Below, piece by piece: positions 17,730 through 26,085 of a stretch of 64,000 nt of DNA; within the stretch, counting starts at the first letter, position 1; every line of letters starts with the position of its first letter. The notes beneath the pieces are model-generated. The model saw only the letters and a program-made list of their open reading frames with translations, did no database searches and was not told the origin of the DNA. Position numbers and translations under genes: made by a program. This DNA comes from Vulcanimicrobiota bacterium (GTDB taxonomy: Bacteria; Vulcanimicrobiota; Vulcanimicrobiia; Vulcanimicrobiales; Vulcanimicrobiaceae), in NCBI GenBank assembly GCA_003161435.1, contig PMOS01000005.1, forward strand, positions 115,409 to 179,408, written 5' to 3'.

Positions 17730-18442
17730 GCGCCCACGCGCTCGCCATCGGCGCGACGGCATTTCTGGCCAGCGCGGTGGAGCTGGTCGAAGCGCTGACG
17801 ATCGTGCTCGCGGTCGGCATTACGCGTGGCTGGGCGCGCGCATTGTCCGCGGCGGCGTGCGCGGTAATCGTGCTGGCCGCGGTCGTCGCGATCGCCGGCC
17901 CGCGCCTGCCGGGGCTGGTCGAGAATCATTGGATCAAGCTGGTCGTCGGCGCCGTCGCGCTCTACGTCGGCGTGACGTGGCTGCGCAAAGCCGTGCTGCG
18001 CGCTGCCGGGCGCAAGGCACTGCGCGACGAGAACGCGGCGTTCGCCCGCGAGCGTGAAGCGCTCGCCCGCGGCGACGGTACGGGGGCGTTCGTCACGGCG
18101 TTCAACGGCGTGCTCACCGAAGGGATCGAGGTGGTGGCGATCGTTCTCGCGCTCGGAAGCGGGACCGCGGAAACGCTCGGCGCGGCGGCCGGCGGCGCGG
18201 TCCTCGCATTGATCGCTGTCTTGGCGCTCGGCGCGATCGTGCACCGACCGCTCGCGCGCGTCCCGGAAAACCTCATGAAATATGTCGTCGGCGTGATGGT
18301 CACGGCGTTCGGCGTGTTCTGGGTCGGCGAAGGCGCGAACGTCGCGTGGCCGGCGCAAGACGTCGCGCTGTTCTACCTCGCCGCCGTGGTGCTGCTCGTG
18401 GCGGCGGCGAGCACGCTCGGGATGCGGCGCGCGCGGACCTGA
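17726..18442 (+). CDS. Predicted membrane transporter, COG4280/TMEM165-like
   Basis: This 238-residue membrane protein has an internally repeated motif, SAVELVEALTIVLAVG near residue 15 and GVLTEGIEVVAIVLALG near residue 128. The paired acidic residues in helices resemble cation exchangers of the GDT1/COG4280 type. The GTG start overlaps the stop of the phosphoesterase fusion (GTGA), so the two are translationally coupled. The partner could release phosphate or handle a metal at the outer face while this protein moves the ion. That link is inference. Confidence 0.6.
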   Translation: MSAHALAIGATAFLASAVELVEALTIVLAVGITRGWARALSAAACAVIVLAAVVAIAGPRLPGLVENHWIKLVVGAVALYVGVTWLRKAVLRAAGRKALRDENAAFAREREALARGDGTGAFVTAFNGVLTEGIEVVAIVLALGSGTAETLGAAAGGAVLALIAVLALGAIVHRPLARVPENLMKYVVGVMVTAFGVFWVGEGANVAWPAQDVALFYLAAVVLLVAAASTLGMRRART

Positions 18443-18517
18443 TCGCGGAAGGGGCAGCCCGCCCTCGCTCGGTATCCATCCCTACCGCACGATCGCTTCG
18501 TATGGGAGGGTGTCACA

Positions 18518-20026
18518 ATGCCGCTTCGTTCGTCATCGACCGGCGCCGCGCTGCTGGTCATAATCGCCGTCCTGGCCGTCGCCGCCTCGCTCGGCGGCGT
18601 GCGCGACGTTCAGGCCCAGATCGGCTCGAACCCCTGCTCCAAGGTCCACGTCGCGCCGAGGATGCCGCCGACGTTCGACCTGCAAGGTTCGCTCGATTTC
18701 CAGATCAGCGCCGACTGCGTCGCGTGGCAGGAGTTCATCTACCTGAACTGGCGCGCGAAGGGCCGCGGAAACCCGAACGGCGGGATCGGCCCGAACGCGT
18801 TCGGACTCCCCGTCCCGAAAGCCGGCGCGTACACGACCGTGTGGGAGAGCTACGCGAACCCCGACGACGTCTTCTCGACCGCGACGGCGCGCAAGAACCT
18901 CACCGCCGCCGTCAACAGGTCGAACGGCTTGCGCACGCTCTCCGCGACCTCGAAGGGCGACGGCGACGACGTTCACCTGAACGGGTTCCAGCAGGCGGTC
19001 ACGTTCGGGTGGCTGACCTCGCGCTACCATGACGTCACGTTCTACGAAGAACGGATCGACAACGACGAGCTCGCCTACATCAGCGCGAACCACTTGACCT
19101 CGATTCACCAGCAGGTGAACTGCGTCGCGCACGGCGGTCTGAGCCTACCGGCCGGAACGGGCGACGTCGACTGCAAAGGGAACGCGGCGAACTACGGCAA
19201 CCTCGGCTCGATCGAGATCAAAGCCGCGTGGATTCAATTGCACGACCCGGCTCAATACTCGCGCTATCTGATCTCGCGCGCCAACCTGGTCTACCCGGAC
19301 GGCCGAATCGTGAACGACGCGGTCGTCGGTCTGGTCGGACTGCACGTCGTGCGCAAGATCCCGAAGGCGGCGCAGTTGGCGTGGGCAACGTTCGAGCACG
19401 TCGACAACGACCCGGACGCGACGCCGTATCCATCGTCGCCGATGACCGCGCCGCCGGTAGCGAACCCGACGCCGACCCCTGCCTGGACGTACTACAACGC
19501 GAACTGCACCGGTCCGGCGTGCGCGGTGAACGCGCTCGCGTCGCCGTGCGCCGACGGCCGGACGCCGCCTCCCGCGGGTTGTCAGGCCTACACCGTGCCG
19601 ACGCAGACCCAGCGCGTCACGCCGGTCGGCCTCTTCGCGACGCAGAGCACCACGACGTTCCGCGGGGCGCTGGCGCGCGTGCACGCGGACAACTCGGTCT
19701 TCCGGTACTACCGCATGATCGACACGCAGTGGCCGCGCGCGGTCACGCCGACCCGGCAAAAGCCGTTCGCGCTGATTCCGCTGAGCCAGGGCTCGCCCGA
19801 CCCGTCCTGGCCGGTCGACAACACGACCATGGAGACGTACGTGCAGGGCGTACCGTGCATGACGTGCCACAGCCAGGCGGCCATTGCGACCCCCGGCACG
19901 AACGCCGCCGGCCGAGCGCAGATTCAGCTATTCTCCGCGCCCACGCTGATCATGCGGAGAACACGCAACGCGATCCCGTACGCCTCCGACTGGTCGTTCG
20001 TCTTCTCGAAAGCGCACCGGCCCTGA
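18518..20026 (+). CDS. Exported single-haem c-type protein of unknown function
   Basis: The 502-residue protein begins with a signal peptide (about 8-32, ending VQAQ) and contains one CMTCH haem c binding motif about 55 residues before its C-terminus. The rest holds many aromatic and asparagine-rich blocks (for example EFIYLNWRAKG) and no motif I can name. A GGGAGG ribosome-binding site lies eight bases ahead of the ATG. It is monocistronic in position. A role as a periplasmic electron-transfer or haem-sensing protein is possible but not shown. Confidence 0.62.
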   Translation: MPLRSSSTGAALLVIIAVLAVAASLGGVRDVQAQIGSNPCSKVHVAPRMPPTFDLQGSLDFQISADCVAWQEFIYLNWRAKGRGNPNGGIGPNAFGLPVPKAGAYTTVWESYANPDDVFSTATARKNLTAAVNRSNGLRTLSATSKGDGDDVHLNGFQQAVTFGWLTSRYHDVTFYEERIDNDELAYISANHLTSIHQQVNCVAHGGLSLPAGTGDVDCKGNAANYGNLGSIEIKAAWIQLHDPAQYSRYLISRANLVYPDGRIVNDAVVGLVGLHVVRKIPKAAQLAWATFEHVDNDPDATPYPSSPMTAPPVANPTPTPAWTYYNANCTGPACAVNALASPCADGRTPPPAGCQAYTVPTQTQRVTPVGLFATQSTTTFRGALARVHADNSVFRYYRMIDTQWPRAVTPTRQKPFALIPLSQGSPDPSWPVDNTTMETYVQGVPCMTCHSQAAIATPGTNAAGRAQIQLFSAPTLIMRRTRNAIPYASDWSFVFSKAHRP

Positions 20027-20070
20027 GCGATGCGCCGGCCGTACCCCCGGCCGAGCGGCCGCCCTGCGGA

Positions 20071-21045
20071 TCACGGCGGGCCGAAGAAGAATCCGGCCAG
20101 GAGCGCGCGGACTTGGTCGTTGTCGATGTCCGAATGGCTACCTGAAAATCCGCCGTCCCAGAGGCCGTTGTCTTTGCGGTATTGATGCAGCGGCGTGAGG
20201 TCGGCCGTCAGCAGGCGCTGGTCGACGGCTCCCAAGGTCGCGATGGTGAAGTTCTCGTCGACCGTGATCGCGCGAGAGGTGCCGAACGCATCGATCGTCG
20301 GCTGCGTCGGCCCCCCGGTGCCGAGCGCGATCGGTTTGTCGCCTTTGTGAAGGAGGTTGGCCAGCGCACCGGCGGCGGGAAACCATGTGCCCAGTGCTTC
20401 GTCGAGCGCGGACTTGGTGATGAGCAGACGCAGGTTCGGGATCTGCACGACGTTCCCGTAGATGTCGGACGGGTCGAGGTTGTCCTCGTCCATCGCCGGC
20501 TCGAGCAGAGCGACGTGGAACTCGGTTTCGGGCGGTAGCGGAATCGTCGTGACGAGATCGGCCTGAAGATCTTGCAGGGCCGCGCACATCACGCGACAGC
20601 CGAAGCTGTGCCCGATCAGGAAGAAGCGTAGCGGAAGCTCCGGCTGCGCTTGAAGCATCAGGCGCAGCATCGTGTAGACGGCGTTCTTCCCGACGCCGTC
20701 GGCGCGGTGCTCCATCGTATAGAACGTGAAGAGCTGCGCCACGTTGAGCATGCTGTTCGGATCCTCGGTGATCTCCGACGGCCAGTGGATTCCGACGCCG
20801 AACGTGTCGCGCGGTGGACGCGTCAGCAGCCCCGCCGTCGCTTGAAGCAGCATCTTCGCGAACGCGATCGAAAAGCGTCCGTATTCATCGATCGCCGCGT
20901 CGGCGTTGGTCGACCAACCGTGCGAGTAGACGAAGACGTCGCGGAATCCGAACGGCGGCTGAAGCGCCGTCTGGATGGCGACGTCGATGGCAGGATCGAA
21001 CACGATCCCGTTCTCGTTGACCGGTACGGTGATGAAGTGCGACAT
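20071..21045 (-). CDS. Alpha/beta hydrolase (esterase/lipase-like)
   Basis: This 324-residue protein has an oxyanion-side strand DVFVYSHGWSTNAD near residue 38 and a nucleophile elbow FFLIGHSFGCRVMC with a GHSFG serine near residue 150. There is no signal peptide. The ATG at 21045 has an ideal GGAGGG six bases upstream. The substrate is unknown. It is transcribed after a strong terminator that separates it from the gene at 21131, so it needs its own promoter in a very short gap. Confidence 0.72.
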   Translation of the reverse strand: MSHFITVPVNENGIVFDPAIDVAIQTALQPPFGFRDVFVYSHGWSTNADAAIDEYGRFSIAFAKMLLQATAGLLTRPPRDTFGVGIHWPSEITEDPNSMLNVAQLFTFYTMEHRADGVGKNAVYTMLRLMLQAQPELPLRFFLIGHSFGCRVMCAALQDLQADLVTTIPLPPETEFHVALLEPAMDEDNLDPSDIYGNVVQIPNLRLLITKSALDEALGTWFPAAGALANLLHKGDKPIALGTGGPTQPTIDAFGTSRAITVDENFTIATLGAVDQRLLTADLTPLHQYRKDNGLWDGGFSGSHSDIDNDQVRALLAGFFFGPP

Positions 21046-21067
21046 GTGCTGCCCTCCAAGCCCGCAG

Positions 21068-21107
21068 AAAAAAGATGGACCCTGAGATGCGGTTCTCAGG
21101 GTCCATC
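21068..21107 (-). terminator. Rho-independent terminator
   Basis: A perfect 14-base-pair stem (21074-21087 with 21094-21107, 6-base loop) is followed on the minus strand by six T (21068-21073). It ends the gene at 21131-21745, whose stop lies 24 bases upstream. Confidence 0.9.
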
Positions 21108-21130
21108 TTACCGGTAGAGTGCGGCGACCG

Positions 21131-21745
21131 CTAGAGCTTGTAGGCTGCCTTGAGGTCGAGGACGGCTTGGGTGAGGACGGCGTGGTAGTTCCCGTCGGCC
21201 TTCGTTCCCAGCGCGGGATCGTTGTTGATGTCATCCATGATCTGCAGGTGCAGCGGATGCGAAACCAAGTGGTCGAGCATGTACTCGACGTCGAAGTTTC
21301 CGGCCGGCGTGACGCCCGCGGTGTAGAGCGCGGCCGACAGCGCTTTGCCGTCGGTCGGCGCGGGGAGCGGCGTCGACGGCAGTGCGACGTTGTTCTGCTT
21401 GACGAGCCGCAGCGCGTCGGAGATGACGAAGTTGAACGTCTTGAGGAACGAGCCGACGTTGTCGGACCCGAATTGGGCGGAAAGCTTCTTCACCTCGGCG
21501 TCGGTCAGCGAGCCGGCGAGCACGCCGACCAGCTTGGCGGAGTCGAAGTTGCTCGGGCCGCCGCCGGCGACGACGATCGAGAGGGTGAGCGGAAGGGTCG
21601 GCGATCCGGTATAGACCGGTGCCTGCGAGTAGCGGGCGTGGCTCATGTCCATGCTGCCCATCGCGTTCTGTGCGACAGCCGGGTTCGTCGCGGCCGTGAG
21701 GGCGCCCAGGAGCGCGACGAGCGCCGCAGTGCGGAATCGGAACAT
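21131..21745 (-). CDS. Exported protein of unknown function
   Basis: 204 residues. The ATG at 21745 follows an AGGAGA ribosome-binding site, and an in-frame ATG five codons earlier is less well placed. A signal peptide ends near AVAQNA. The mature part carries a DMSH histidine/methionine segment and helical blocks with repeated SDAEVKKLS-like spacing, and ends in a lysine-rich helix. I do not recognise the family. It is followed by a strong terminator, so it is probably a single-gene transcript. Confidence 0.6.
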   Translation of the reverse strand: MFRFRTAALVALLGALTAATNPAVAQNAMGSMDMSHARYSQAPVYTGSPTLPLTLSIVVAGGGPSNFDSAKLVGVLAGSLTDAEVKKLSAQFGSDNVGSFLKTFNFVISDALRLVKQNNVALPSTPLPAPTDGKALSAALYTAGVTPAGNFDVEYMLDHLVSHPLHLQIMDDINNDPALGTKADGNYHAVLTQAVLDLKAAYKL

Positions 21746-21865
21746 CGGATTCTCCTGCATCGGTGATGCGGATGACGGCCGCAACGGCGCGTCGCCGAAA
21801 AGACGCTCGCCGAGGCGTTCCGGATTGCCGCCGGGACGGCCGGGCAGCGCGCCGAAGGTGCGCGC

Positions 21866-22255
21866 GTGAACCAATGGGTGGCGGTCGGCGCGGTCGCGGC
21901 AGGCGGCGCGATCGGCTCGGTCCTCCGCTTCCTGATCGGCACCGTGTCCCTGCAATGGCTCGGCCCGGGCTTTCCGTGGGGGACGTTCGCGATCAACGTC
22001 AGCGGCTCGTTCGCAATCGGGCTGGTGCTGCAGCTCGCCGAGACACGGATCGGTCTCCCGCCGTACGTCCGGCTGTTCGTCGCGACGGGAGTCCTCGGCG
22101 GCTACACGACGTTCTCGACGTTCGCCTACGAGACGTACCTGCTCAGCCGGGATGCCTTCAGCGCCCAGAGCCTGTGGTATGGGTTCGGCAGCGTCGTGGT
22201 GGGAGTCGCTGCCGTCCTGCTGGGGATAATCCTGGCGCGCGCCGTATTCTCGTAG
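21866..22255 (+). CDS. crcB: Fluoride channel FluC
   Basis: A 129-residue, four-helix CrcB/FluC protein that exports fluoride as a dual-topology dimer. Diagnostic segments: GGAIGSVLRFLIG near residue 14, FPWGTFAINVSGSF near residue 36, and GVLGGYTTFSTFAYE near residue 74. The GTG start at 21866 fits the family's usual beginning. I looked for a fluoride riboswitch upstream and did not find a convincing one. The next gene starts three bases after its stop. Confidence 0.93.
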   Translation: MNQWVAVGAVAAGGAIGSVLRFLIGTVSLQWLGPGFPWGTFAINVSGSFAIGLVLQLAETRIGLPPYVRLFVATGVLGGYTTFSTFAYETYLLSRDAFSAQSLWYGFGSVVVGVAAVLLGIILARAVFS

Positions 22256-22257
22256 CC

Positions 22258-22818
22258 ATGCACCGGGTGTCCTTTGCCATTGGGTGGGTTGCGGCGTTTC
22301 TGGCCGTGCAAGCCGGCGCGCGCGCGACCGGCAAACCCGAGCCGACCCCCAAGCCGCACGTGCATGGCCCCAACGGCGTCACGTCGCTTCCCGTGCATCG
22401 GCCGATCGCGTGGAAGATGGAAGTGCTCGACGGTCCGCCGTTCGACCTGAGCGCGTATCGCGGCAAGGCGGTCTTCGTCAACATCTTCGCCACGTGGTGC
22501 GGACCGTGCCGAGCGGAGCAGCCGGGTCTCGTCGCGTTTGCGAACGCGCACGTGGACGACACCGTCGTCGTCGGAATGAACTACGAGGAATTCGACGGCG
22601 ATGTCCGCGCGTACCGCAAGACGTTCGAGATCCCGTATCCGATCGCGATGGACCGGCGCGGCGACTTGCTGGGCGTCTACAAAGGCGGCCGCATGATGTT
22701 TCCGATGACGATCGTCTTCCATCCTGACGGCACGCTGTCGTGCGCCTGGACCGGCGACGCGAGCCGCGAATGGTTCGAAAGCGAACGTGAAGCCGCGCTC
22801 GCCGACGCGCGCCCCTAA
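22258..22818 (+). CDS. TlpA-like exported thiol:disulfide oxidoreductase
   Basis: This 186-residue protein has an N-terminal signal or anchor (about 5-22), a proline-rich linker, and a thioredoxin fold with the redox motif WCGPC near residue 80 and a cis-proline segment (MMFPMTIVFHPDG) later. It would reduce or relay electrons to disulfides outside the membrane, for example in cytochrome c assembly. It follows crcB by three bases and is probably co-transcribed with it. Its 3' end overlaps the convergent DUF1761 gene by 4 bases. Confidence 0.82.
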   Translation: MHRVSFAIGWVAAFLAVQAGARATGKPEPTPKPHVHGPNGVTSLPVHRPIAWKMEVLDGPPFDLSAYRGKAVFVNIFATWCGPCRAEQPGLVAFANAHVDDTVVVGMNYEEFDGDVRAYRKTFEIPYPIAMDRRGDLLGVYKGGRMMFPMTIVFHPDGTLSCAWTGDASREWFESEREAALADARP

Positions 22819-23246
22819 GATCCAGCTGCGCGCCGGTTCGCTCGCGCGCGCATCGCGCCGACGGCCGCGCCGGTGAGCGCGAACCCAATGATCCCGTAAC
22901 CGCCATCGATGAGGATCAACGCGATCGGCCGCGCCTCGAAACTGTAGAGGTTCACCAGCATCGCACCGAAGATGCACACGCCGGTGAGCACGCCGACTTG
23001 CAGACCCTTGACGGCGTCGCCGCGCTCGTAGTGCCACAGCATGTTATCGAAACAATACGACACGAACAGCCCGGCGACGAACGCGAGCACGAACGGCAAA
23101 AAGCCGCTCGCGTCCAGTTCGGCCTTGCTCTTTCCGACCGCCGCGAGCCAGGCGGAACTGAGCACCGTGAACCAGAGCGCACCCCACGCGAACAGTACGA
23201 TCGCACCGGCAATGATCCCCGGATAGTTGGGTCGGCGCTCGGTCAT
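22815..23246 (-). CDS. DUF1761-family membrane protein
   Basis: This 143-residue protein has four predicted transmembrane helices. It shows the DUF1761 pattern: an opening YPGIIAGAIVLFAWGALWFTV helix and an FVSYCFDNMLWHYE segment near residue 65. The biochemical function of the family is unknown. The gene is likely expressed alone or from read-through of the antiporter operon; a 20-base palindrome separates it from the upstream DUF190 gene. Confidence 0.75.
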   Translation of the reverse strand: MTERRPNYPGIIAGAIVLFAWGALWFTVLSSAWLAAVGKSKAELDASGFLPFVLAFVAGLFVSYCFDNMLWHYERGDAVKGLQVGVLTGVCIFGAMLVNLYSFEARPIALILIDGGYGIIGFALTGAAVGAMRARANRRAAGS

Positions 23247-23267
23247 CGGTTTCCCCTCCGTCGTGCC

Positions 23268-23287
23268 GCGCGACCGGCCGGTCGCGC
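23268..23287. repeat. Perfect 20-base palindrome
   Basis: The sequence is fully self-complementary, centred on CCGGCCGG with flanking GCGCGA/TCGCGC. It lies between the DUF190 3' end and the DUF1761 start on the minus strand. With no loop and no T-run it is a weak terminator candidate; a regulator-binding site is at least as likely. Confidence 0.5.
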
Positions 23288-23297
23288 TGCGCCCAGC

Positions 23298-23663
23298 CTA
23301 GCCCGATCCTGCCGAGTTGTCCAGCGTGCCGGCGGCAGTCTGGGACATGATGGTCTGCACGCGTTCGAGGGTCACCAGCCCGTCGTCGAGGATCGCTTCG
23401 AGCGTCGGAAGGAAGGCGCGAATATTCTCGTCCGAATCCACCACCTCGACGAGGATCGGTAAGTCCGTCCAGGCATCGATCGCGCGATCGGCCGAGATGA
23501 CGCGATGGCTACCGAACCCTTCGATCCCCTTGAATACGGTCGCGCCCGCCAAGCCCGCCGCCGCCAGTGCCTCGACGACGGCGCGGTAGGTGTCTTGATG
23601 CTTGTAACGGCGGCTCTCGGCAACATAGATGCGCATCAGGGTCCCATTGTGCTGGATCCTCAT
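23298..23663 (-). CDS. DUF190 (PII-like) protein 1
   Basis: 121 residues of the DUF190 family, small PII-like trimeric proteins that bind nucleotides and often sit next to ion transporters. Landmarks: LMRIYVAESRRYKHQDTYRAVVE near the start and GATVFKGIEGFGSHR near residue 42. An internal ATG (start of MRIYVAESR) could be the true start. It is the third gene of a minus-strand operon behind a monovalent cation:proton antiporter and a second DUF190 gene seven bases away, so both probably regulate the antiporter. Confidence 0.85.
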   Translation of the reverse strand: MRIQHNGTLMRIYVAESRRYKHQDTYRAVVEALAAAGLAGATVFKGIEGFGSHRVISADRAIDAWTDLPILVEVVDSDENIRAFLPTLEAILDDGLVTLERVQTIMSQTAAGTLDNSAGSG

Positions 23664-23669
23664 GCGCCC

Positions 23670-23999
23670 TCAGCGGCCGAAACGGCAGTACTCGACTTTT
23701 TCGAGCGTCATCGCTCCTTCGGAGATCATCGCTTCGAGCTCCGGTATCAGCGACGCGATCTTCGACTCGTCATCGACCACCTCCACCAACACCGGCAGTT
23801 TGCCGCCGAATCTCCACACCGTCGCCAAGTGGATCTCGCGATTGCTTCCGAAGCCCTCGACGCCCCGGAAGACGCTCGCGCCGGCGACCTGCTCGCGCTT
23901 GAGCATCGCGACGATCGCGCAGTAAAGCGGGCTGCCGTGCCAGGTGTCGCGCTCGTTCACGAAAATGCGCAGGAGCTGCCCCGTTTTGAAATCAGCCAT
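23670..23999 (-). CDS. DUF190 (PII-like) protein 2
   Basis: 109 residues from the ATG at 23999, which has GGAGGC five bases upstream. It shares the DUF190 core with its neighbour: LLRIFVNERDTWHGSPLYCAIV, then GASVFRGVEGFGSNREIH. Only about a third of positions match its paralogue, so the pair is old, not a recent duplication. It lies 37 bases after the antiporter stop. The two may form hetero-oligomers or sense different ligands. Confidence 0.85.
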   Translation of the reverse strand: MADFKTGQLLRIFVNERDTWHGSPLYCAIVAMLKREQVAGASVFRGVEGFGSNREIHLATVWRFGGKLPVLVEVVDDESKIASLIPELEAMISEGAMTLEKVEYCRFGR

Positions 24000-24036
24000 C
24001 GGCCGCCTCCGGGCTCTGACGACGGAGACGTTTGCC

Positions 24037-25200
24037 TCACGGCACGCCACGCTCCTCCGGGTCCACCAGTTCCTTGGGATGGAACAGCGCCTGCGCGACG
24101 ATCGTCGGCACGACCGCGGTCAGGATGACGACGGTGACGAGCGTCGTGTACTGCGCCTGATTGATGTAGTGATGGGTGAGGCCGTAGAGGCTGGAGATCG
24201 TCCCGAACGTCAGCCCGGTCGCCATCATGAGCGTGATGTAGCCGGCTCGCTTGGGGGCGTGGTCGAAGACGCGCGCCGCCGGAAAGACGCCTAGGCACTT
24301 CGCCACGACTTTGACGACGAAGAACGCCGCAATGACGCCGACGCCGGCCACCGCCGCCGAGAACGAAACCAGCGTCCCCGCTTTGATGAAGTAGAACGGC
24401 GTGAGGAACCCCATCGTCATCGAGCGCAGGCGGCGCGAGACGTCGGGGTTCGCGAACAGAAACCCCGCGCACGCCAAGCCCAGGAAATACGCCGGGAGCA
24501 CGCCTTCGCTTTTGGCCGCGGTCGCGATCGCGCTCAGCGTCAAAATGATGAGGAACAGCAGTCGCATCCCGGGCTCGCTCACCCAGCGTTGCGTTCGTTC
24601 GAACACCAGCGGCAAGAGCTTGGGAACGAACACGATCGCCAGCACGATCGCGACGATCAAGGCAACGAGCCAGCCGTTGTAGTTCGCGAACAGCAGTCCC
24701 AGCGCGACGACCGTCCCGAGGTCGGTGATGAAGCACGCGGCCAGGATCAGCTGGCCGAAATCGGTGCCGGCGAGGCGCGACTCGACCATCACGGCGTAGA
24801 CGACCGCCACCGACGTCGTCGACATCGCGATCCCGGCGATCTTCGAGGCGTCGACGCTCCAGTGCATCACGAAGTACGCGTATGCCATCGCGGCCAGAAA
24901 CGGCGCGAAGAACGAGATACCGCCGATGACGGCCGACGGCCGCAGCTGCCGCCGCAGCACGGCCGGCTCGATCTCCGCGCCGGCGAGAAAGGTGAGCATG
25001 ATGCTCGCGAAGCCGGCGACGAAGTCAACCCACGCGTTCGAGCGCAGCCCGATCAGGTTTCCGGCGAGCACGCCGAGCAGGATCTCGACCAGCGCCGCGG
25101 CGAGGCCCAAGCGCCGCGCGAGGAACGCCGCAATGGTGGCGAGCGCGAGCCACACAGCCGCGAAGGCCCAGAGATTGTCGGCCGGTATCGTGAGCGTCAC
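24037..25200 (-). CDS. Monovalent cation:proton antiporter (CPA2/KefB-like membrane domain)
   Basis: The 387-residue protein has about 12 transmembrane helices. Typical CPA2 features are FLAGAEIEPAVL near residue 70, an STTSVAVVYAVMVE segment near residue 127 and a DLGTVVALG helix carrying the conserved aspartate near residue 160. There is no C-terminal TrkA-N domain, so regulation may be left to the two DUF190 proteins downstream. The GTG start has a GGAGGAGG ribosome-binding site. The 130-base leader is strongly structured. It would exchange Na+ or K+ for H+. Confidence 0.85.
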   Translation of the reverse strand: MTLTIPADNLWAFAAVWLALATIAAFLARRLGLAAALVEILLGVLAGNLIGLRSNAWVDFVAGFASIMLTFLAGAEIEPAVLRRQLRPSAVIGGISFFAPFLAAMAYAYFVMHWSVDASKIAGIAMSTTSVAVVYAVMVESRLAGTDFGQLILAACFITDLGTVVALGLLFANYNGWLVALIVAIVLAIVFVPKLLPLVFERTQRWVSEPGMRLLFLIILTLSAIATAAKSEGVLPAYFLGLACAGFLFANPDVSRRLRSMTMGFLTPFYFIKAGTLVSFSAAVAGVGVIAAFFVVKVVAKCLGVFPAARVFDHAPKRAGYITLMMATGLTFGTISSLYGLTHHYINQAQYTTLVTVVILTAVVPTIVAQALFHPKELVDPEERGVP

Positions 25201-25235
25201 GCGCTGCCTCCTCCCGACGGGTCACGTCGGCGAAA

Positions 25236-25331
25236 GAGGAGTCATCGGCCCTTCGAGGGGCGGTTTCGCTGCTGCGAGGCGGACTCCACCGCCCTGTGCG
25301 AACCTCTTGCAGAGCTGGCTCGAGACTCCTC
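25236..25331 (-). promoter_or_regulatory. Structured leader of the antiporter-DUF190 operon, candidate riboswitch
   Basis: On the minus strand GAGGAGTC (25324-25331) can close with GACTCCTC (25236-25243) as an 8-base-pair perfect outer stem. It encloses a 5-base-pair hairpin (25278-25282 with 25289-25293) and a 4-base-pair hairpin (25248-25251 with 25258-25261), plus a purine-rich joining region. This closed multi-branch architecture 36 bases before the start codon of an ion antiporter is what an ion- or nucleotide-sensing riboswitch looks like. I cannot assign a class by eye. Confidence 0.45.
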
Positions 25332-25332
25332 G

Positions 25333-26022
25333 CTAGCGCGCAGTGCGCCGCCCATTCAGAAAGGCGTCGTCCAGCGTAGCGCGCACGTCGCTCGTGAGCG
25401 GCAGGGCATCGAGTGCCGTCAGCACCGGCTCGGCGTCGTACGGCGCTTCACCCAACGTGATCTCACCGTCTTCCCAAAGAGCGTAGTGCGCGAAGCCGCC
25501 GCGACTGCTCATCCCGGCACTGCCCGGGTTCACCGCGACGGCACCGTCGAGCGCAAGGATTCCCTGAACGTGCGTGTGGCCGACGACGATGACGTCCGCC
25601 GCCGGGACCGCGTCGTGGACGGTTGCGCCGGCCCGCGCGAGGTCGGCGTAGAGGCGCGCATTACCGGCGGTCGCATGCGCGAGCGCGAACGTTGCGCCGC
25701 CGACGCGGACGGTGGCGAGGCGCGGGAGATCGCGCAGATAGGCGGTTTCCACCGCATCGAGCAACTCACGGTGCACCAGGCGCGTCGCGGCGGACGCTGC
25801 CTGCATCCTCTGACCGACGCCGTCGTCCTCATCGAAAGCGAGCGCACGATCGTGGTTGCCGTGCACTACCGCGCGGGCTTTCGAGCGACACCACGCAATG
25901 GACGCGCGGGGGTCGGGACCGTAGTCGACCAGATCGCCGGCGCACAGGACGACGTCGGCCGCCGGCAGCACCTCGAGCGCGAACGGATTGGCGTGGAGGT
26001 CGGAGACGAGCAGCACGCGCAT
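25333..26022 (-). CDS. Calcineurin-like metallophosphoesterase (YfcE-like)
   Basis: This 229-residue protein has the dinuclear metal motifs in order: VSDLHANPFALE (D-x-H) near residue 7, CAGDLVDYGPDP (GD) near 28, HGNHDRAL (GNHD/E) near 53 and VVGHTHVQG (GHTH) near 155, followed by NPGSAGMSSRGG. It would be a small-molecule or cyclic-nucleotide phosphodiesterase; the substrate is unknown. The start at 26022 is where homology begins, although no good Shine-Dalgarno precedes it. It is followed at once by the structured leader of the antiporter operon, so some transcripts may run through. Confidence 0.82.
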   Translation of the reverse strand: MRVLLVSDLHANPFALEVLPAADVVLCAGDLVDYGPDPRASIAWCRSKARAVVHGNHDRALAFDEDDGVGQRMQAASAATRLVHRELLDAVETAYLRDLPRLATVRVGGATFALAHATAGNARLYADLARAGATVHDAVPAADVIVVGHTHVQGILALDGAVAVNPGSAGMSSRGGFAHYALWEDGEITLGEAPYDAEPVLTALDALPLTSDVRATLDDAFLNGRRTAR

Positions 26023-26085
26023 GCGAGGGAGGCTACGGCGGCACGGCCGGCTTTTCTTTCGCGGAGCTGTGGGTACGAACGCCGC

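Noticed and set aside
21746..21865. Fluoride riboswitch ahead of crcB
   Set aside because: A GATG segment is present but the downstream CTGATG-type half of the consensus is not.
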